Positions 23,477 through 26,020 of a DNA stretch of 26,020 nucleotides are shown here, in pieces. The translations under genes were made by a program, and so were the position numbers. Numbering within the stretch: the first letter of the stretch is position 1; each line of letters opens with the position of its first letter. The notes beneath the pieces are model-generated. The model did no database searches and was not told the DNA's origin. It saw only the letters and a list, made by a program, of their open reading frames with translations. This DNA comes from Methanobacteriota archaeon. Its GTDB lineage: Archaea > Methanobacteriota > Methanobacteria > Methanobacteriales > Methanobacteriaceae. Location of the stretch: NCBI GenBank assembly GCA_023436175.1, contig JAEZKE010000081.1, positions 1 through 26,020 on the forward strand, in the 5' to 3' direction.

Positions 23477-23797
23477 TTAATACATGATTTCTGCGTTATA
23501 ATAGGACATAAAGTCTTTTTCGTAGTCTTTGATAATGTTTATTATATCTCCTTCTTTTTCTAATTCAGAATCATAGTAATGTATTATGATGTCAATTAAG
23601 AATTCAGAATCCTTTTTAACATATTGCCAGCTGTAACTACAATTAATATCAAATTTACCTTTTTCATAATTTGTTAAAACAGCTACTAAATTTGGCTCAC
23701 TAACCTCAGCAGTTTCTACAAAACTCATCATAAAAGTTGTAGTATTCGGTTCTTCTTTACCAATTGGTTCTAATTCTGTATCTAAGAGTTTTAACAT
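23477..23797 (-). CDS. Orphan acidic protein of 106 residues
   Basis: No family recognised. The acidic, probably alpha/beta protein opens MLKLLDTELEPIGKEEPN, has MMSFVETAEVSEPNLVAVLT, a short strand with INCSYSWQYV, and an acidic helical end (DIINIIKDYEKDFMSYYNAE). It has no TM segments or signal peptide. ATG 23797 is preceded by GGGGATATT on the minus strand, a fair ribosome site. It lies downstream of the histidine kinase on the same strand with a 113-bp gap, so co-transcription is possible but not certain. Confidence 0.6.
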   Translation of the reverse strand: MLKLLDTELEPIGKEEPNTTTFMMSFVETAEVSEPNLVAVLTNYEKGKFDINCSYSWQYVKKDSEFLIDIIIHYYDSELEKEGDIINIIKDYEKDFMSYYNAEIMY

Positions 23798-23910
23798 AAT
23801 ATCCCCTATATTTAATTGTATTTTAAATTTAATAAAATTTTTTAATTATAAATTCAATAAAAAAGACCTCAGATGAATTCTTTATTTATGACTTCTTTTT
23901 TTTATGAAAT

Positions 23911-25041
23911 CTAAGTTGCAGGTTCAATTGGAATTGTAAAATAAAATGTAGAACCCTTACCTAATTCAGATTCAACCCAAATATGACCACCATGGTGTTC
24001 AATAATTCTTTTGGCAATAGCTAGACCAATTCCTGTTCCTTGATATTCATCAATTGCATGTAATCTTTTAAAAACTTCAAATATTCGGTCTGTATACTGT
24101 TCTTCTATTCCAATACCATTATCAGAAATACTAAATACATATTCTTGATTATTTTCATCCAAATAAGCTGAAATATGTATTTTTGGGAGTTTAGTTTCTT
24201 TTTTAAATTTAATTGCATTTCCAATTAGATTTTGGAAAACCTGTATAAGCTGTTTTTTATCAGCAGTCACTACAGGTAATTTATCATGAGTTATAACTGC
24301 ATTGTTCTCTTTAATTAAAGCATTTAGATTAAAAATGGATAAATTCAATACTTCTTCCATGTTACTTGGTTCAAAATAATCCTGTTTATCTATTCTTGAA
24401 TAGTTCAAAAGGCCTTGAATCTGTTGTTTCAATATTATGGTGCCGCTAACCATAAAATCAATGAATTCATCCGCATCAGGATCTAATTGGCCTTTATAAC
24501 GTCTTTCAATAAGTTGAGCATAACTGGCAATAGAACGTAATGGTTCTTGAAGATCATGGCTTGTAATATAAGTGAACTGCCTTAATTCATCATTAGAACG
24601 TTTTAATTCTTTAACAGTTTCTTTAAGCTTTGATTCATTATTTTTTAATTTATTATATGTTTCTTCAATTTCAGCAGTACGTTCTGCAACTTTCCGGCGA
24701 AAAAGTTCTACGGCAGTGCTTATAAGTATTCCCATAATGCCAAAAAGTACTGCACCAACCATATTTATGGGTTCTTCGATTGTAAATTGTCCTATTGGTA
24801 ATAAAATCCAGACACCTGCAATTATTACAGCTAATAATGTGGCTAGTATCCCTGGTCCGAAACCAGCCAGTAGAGCCACAATTATAATCGCAGGATAAAA
24901 CAGTATGTATGTAGGTAGCCCGGGGCCAAACCATGCTGTCATCAACCAGTACGACCAGAACGCTATCAAAACTACAAGAATAGATATACTGTAGCGCAAT
25001 ACAAAATTTAGCCTTATATATTTCTGGATGGTTTCCAACAT
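23911..25041 (-). CDS. DUF4118 membrane sensor histidine kinase
   Basis: 376 residues. An N-terminal DUF4118 (KdpD-like) module of about four TM segments (15-112) contains FYPAIIIVALLAGFGPGILA. A coiled coil (115-155) follows, then HisKA with H162 in TYITSHDLQEPLRSI, and a HATPase: N-box N271/N275 in QVFQNLIGNAIKF, G1 D307 in SISDNGIGI, F-box near 320, G2 GTGIGLA at 336-342. All catalytic boxes are intact. It probably autophosphorylates and hands phosphate to a separate regulator, since it has no receiver; the two Rcp1-like regulators at 19-21 kb are candidates. The SHDLQEPLR H-box class often pairs with Rcp1-like receivers. The start at 25041 has GAGTGAA upstream. Confidence 0.92.
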   Translation of the reverse strand: MLETIQKYIRLNFVLRYSISILVVLIAFWSYWLMTAWFGPGLPTYILFYPAIIIVALLAGFGPGILATLLAVIIAGVWILLPIGQFTIEEPINMVGAVLFGIMGILISTAVELFRRKVAERTAEIEETYNKLKNNESKLKETVKELKRSNDELRQFTYITSHDLQEPLRSIASYAQLIERRYKGQLDPDADEFIDFMVSGTIILKQQIQGLLNYSRIDKQDYFEPSNMEEVLNLSIFNLNALIKENNAVITHDKLPVVTADKKQLIQVFQNLIGNAIKFKKETKLPKIHISAYLDENNQEYVFSISDNGIGIEEQYTDRIFEVFKRLHAIDEYQGTGIGLAIAKRIIEHHGGHIWVESELGKGSTFYFTIPIEPAT

Positions 25042-25532
25042 ATTAATTCACTCTTCTTTAATTTGATCCCCTTCATTAAGAGCAAAAAAATTAAAAATTA
25101 ACATAAATTATAACGTTTGTTAATTATATTATTTTCTATAAATATAATTAATATCGTTCGATTTTAAAAGTATACTTCAAGTGAATTCTTTTTTATGAAA
25201 AAAACATTTAACTAGTATTTAAGGAAATTAAAAATAAATATTAGACTTAAATATAATTAAAATAAACCGAAGAAAGTAATTATTTAAGGGATTATATGAA
25301 CTCTAAACTCAATAAAAAGGCATTAAATTTATCATATTTTACTATTATTTACAATATTGCAGAAGGATTATTATCTATTTTTGCAGGTTTAATTGCCGGA
25401 AGTGTTTCTCTTATCGGATTTAGGCTTGATAGTGCTGTTGAATCATCTTCAGCAGTTATAATGGTATGGAGATTTAAAAAAACGGGTAAAATAGTAGAAT
25501 CTGAAGACGAAGAGATTGAAAAAAGAGCCATC

Positions 25533-25582
25533 GAAATCTCTGATTTCGGGGCGTCAAAAATTAGAGATTTTTGACAGCTTTA
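25533..25582. repeat. Mini-hairpin block 4a inside the cation-transporter gene
   Basis: About 50 nt with CGAAATC/GATTTCG (loop TCT, 25,532-25,548) and GTCAAAAAT/ATTTTTGAC with a 5-nt loop (25,553-25,575). The frame GCGTCAAA...TTTGACAG around the second hairpin is the same linker as in arrays 1 (796-818) and 4b (25,814-25,838). Confidence 0.85.
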
Positions 25583-25702
25583 AAATATGTTGGTTATACA
25601 TTTTTAGTTCTTGGAATTTATGTTTTGTATGAATCTTTAAAGAATATTTATACTGGAGAAATTCCAGAACCAAGCCTTATAGGAATAATTATCGCAATAG
25701 CT

Positions 25703-25849
25703 GTCAAATCTCCGATTTGACGTTGAAGGGAACGAAGTTCCCTGAACCGCAAAATTCTATGAATTTTGCAGGCCACAAAAATCAAAGCAATCGAAAATCG
25801 AAGATTTTCGATGCGTCAAAAATCTATGATTTTTGACAGATTTTTGTAG
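25703..25849. repeat. Mini-hairpin block 4b inside the cation-transporter gene
   Basis: Five or so hairpins: GTCAAATC/GATTTGAC (loop TCC, 25,703-25,721); AGGGAAC/GTTCCCT (loop GAA, 25,727-25,743); GCAAAATTC/GAATTTTGC (loop TAT, 25,749-25,769); ATCGAAAATC/GATTTTCGAT (loop GAA, 25,790-25,812); GTCAAAAATC/GATTTTTGAC (loop TAT, 25,815-25,837). Its length of about 147 nt is a multiple of three. It replaces nothing recognisable in the host gene. Confidence 0.85.
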
Positions 25850-26020
25850 GCTTCTATTATTATAATGCCTCTCTTATATCATGCTAAATATAGAACTGGA
25901 AAAGAGTTAAACAGTAGGAGTTTGATAGCAGATTCTAAACAGACTCTTGCTTGTGCTTATTTATCAGGGGCTCTTCTTTTTGGGCTTTTAATGAATTATA
26001 TTTTTGGAATATGGCAAGCT

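Larger units (their letters stand above)
25296..26020 (+). pseudogene. Cation-transporter gene interrupted by two hairpin blocks; runs off the window
   Basis: A TMEM163-like, CDF-related cation-transporter protein in three coding pieces. Piece 1 (25,296-25,532) runs from MNSKLNKKALNLSYFTIIYN through AGSVSLIGFRLDSAVESSSA to EEIEKRAI. Piece 2 (about 25,583-25,702) reads KYVGYTFLVLGIYVLYESLK, then PSLIGIIIAIA. Piece 3 (25,850 to the window end) reads ASIIIMPLLYHAKYRTGKEL, SLIADSKQTLACAYLSGALL and FGIWQA. These join into the normal family order. Between them lie hairpin blocks of about 50 nt and 147 nt. Block 1 shifts the frame and brings a TGA at 25,572-25,574; block 2 keeps the frame but has an in-frame TGA at 25,718-25,720. 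The pieces show no other damage. Confidence 0.85.

Noticed and set aside
24572..24934. Open frames overlapping the histidine kinase
   Set aside because: They are shadows of the DUF4118 transmembrane region in other frames.
25533..25849. Group I/II intron or intein in the cation-transporter gene
   Set aside because: The inserts are only about 50 and 147 nt, consist of short hairpins, and show neither a ribozyme core nor splicing-domain motifs. Archaeal bulge-helix-bulge introns are normally in RNA genes, and that motif is not visible.

Overview
The window is AT-rich archaeal DNA that looks like a mesophilic member of Methanobacteriales, probably Methanobacterium or a close relative. The evidence is two HMf-type histone genes, the ABCE1/RLI ribosome-recycling ATPase, RadB, an archaetidylinositol-phosphate synthase, DUF357/DUF47/DUF434 genes, a stand-alone TRAM protein, and Shine-Dalgarno sites of the form GAGGTGAT. 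Taxonomy is inferred from gene content only.

Layout. 1-14,000 is mostly housekeeping: histone, ABCE1, an Nmad3-like protein, an alpha/beta hydrolase, a PLP aminotransferase, radB, a two-gene radical-SAM operon (SPASM enzyme plus B12-binding enzyme, overlapping by 8 nt), a possible 47-residue membrane peptide, a YrdC-type tRNA t6A enzyme, and a tight operon of archaetidylinositol-phosphate synthase, DUF357, PhoU-like DUF47 and DUF434/DUF5616. 14,400-26,020 is accessory. It holds small orphan genes, a TRAM protein, a secreted orphan, a CDF metal exporter, two Rcp1-like single-domain response regulators, the 24-codon remnant of a PAS-type gene, a second histone, a decayed TMEM175-type channel gene, a DUF4118 histidine kinase and a cation-transporter gene broken by inserted hairpins. 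The gene spacers of this half carry decayed dispersed repeats, called R1 to R4 here.

The most unusual signal is a set of mini-hairpin arrays at 586-852, 3681-3757, 13955-14367 and 25533-25849. Each array is a run of short inverted repeats (arms of about 6 to 10 bp), nearly always with a 3-nt loop. Arm sequences differ from hairpin to hairpin yet stay complementary, and the short linkers between them recur. At 25.5-25.85 kb two such blocks sit inside a cation-transporter gene whose three coding segments are otherwise intact, so these blocks insert or grow in DNA. The same kind of array lies just upstream of the hydrolase start codon and just upstream of the promoter of an acidic orphan gene. 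I do not recognise this as a named element class.

How the genes may work together: the radical-SAM pair is probably one biosynthetic or modification step. The lipid synthase operon looks co-transcribed. The two response regulators, the PAS remnant and the histidine kinase suggest an archaeal two-component region that is being rearranged around the dispersed repeats.
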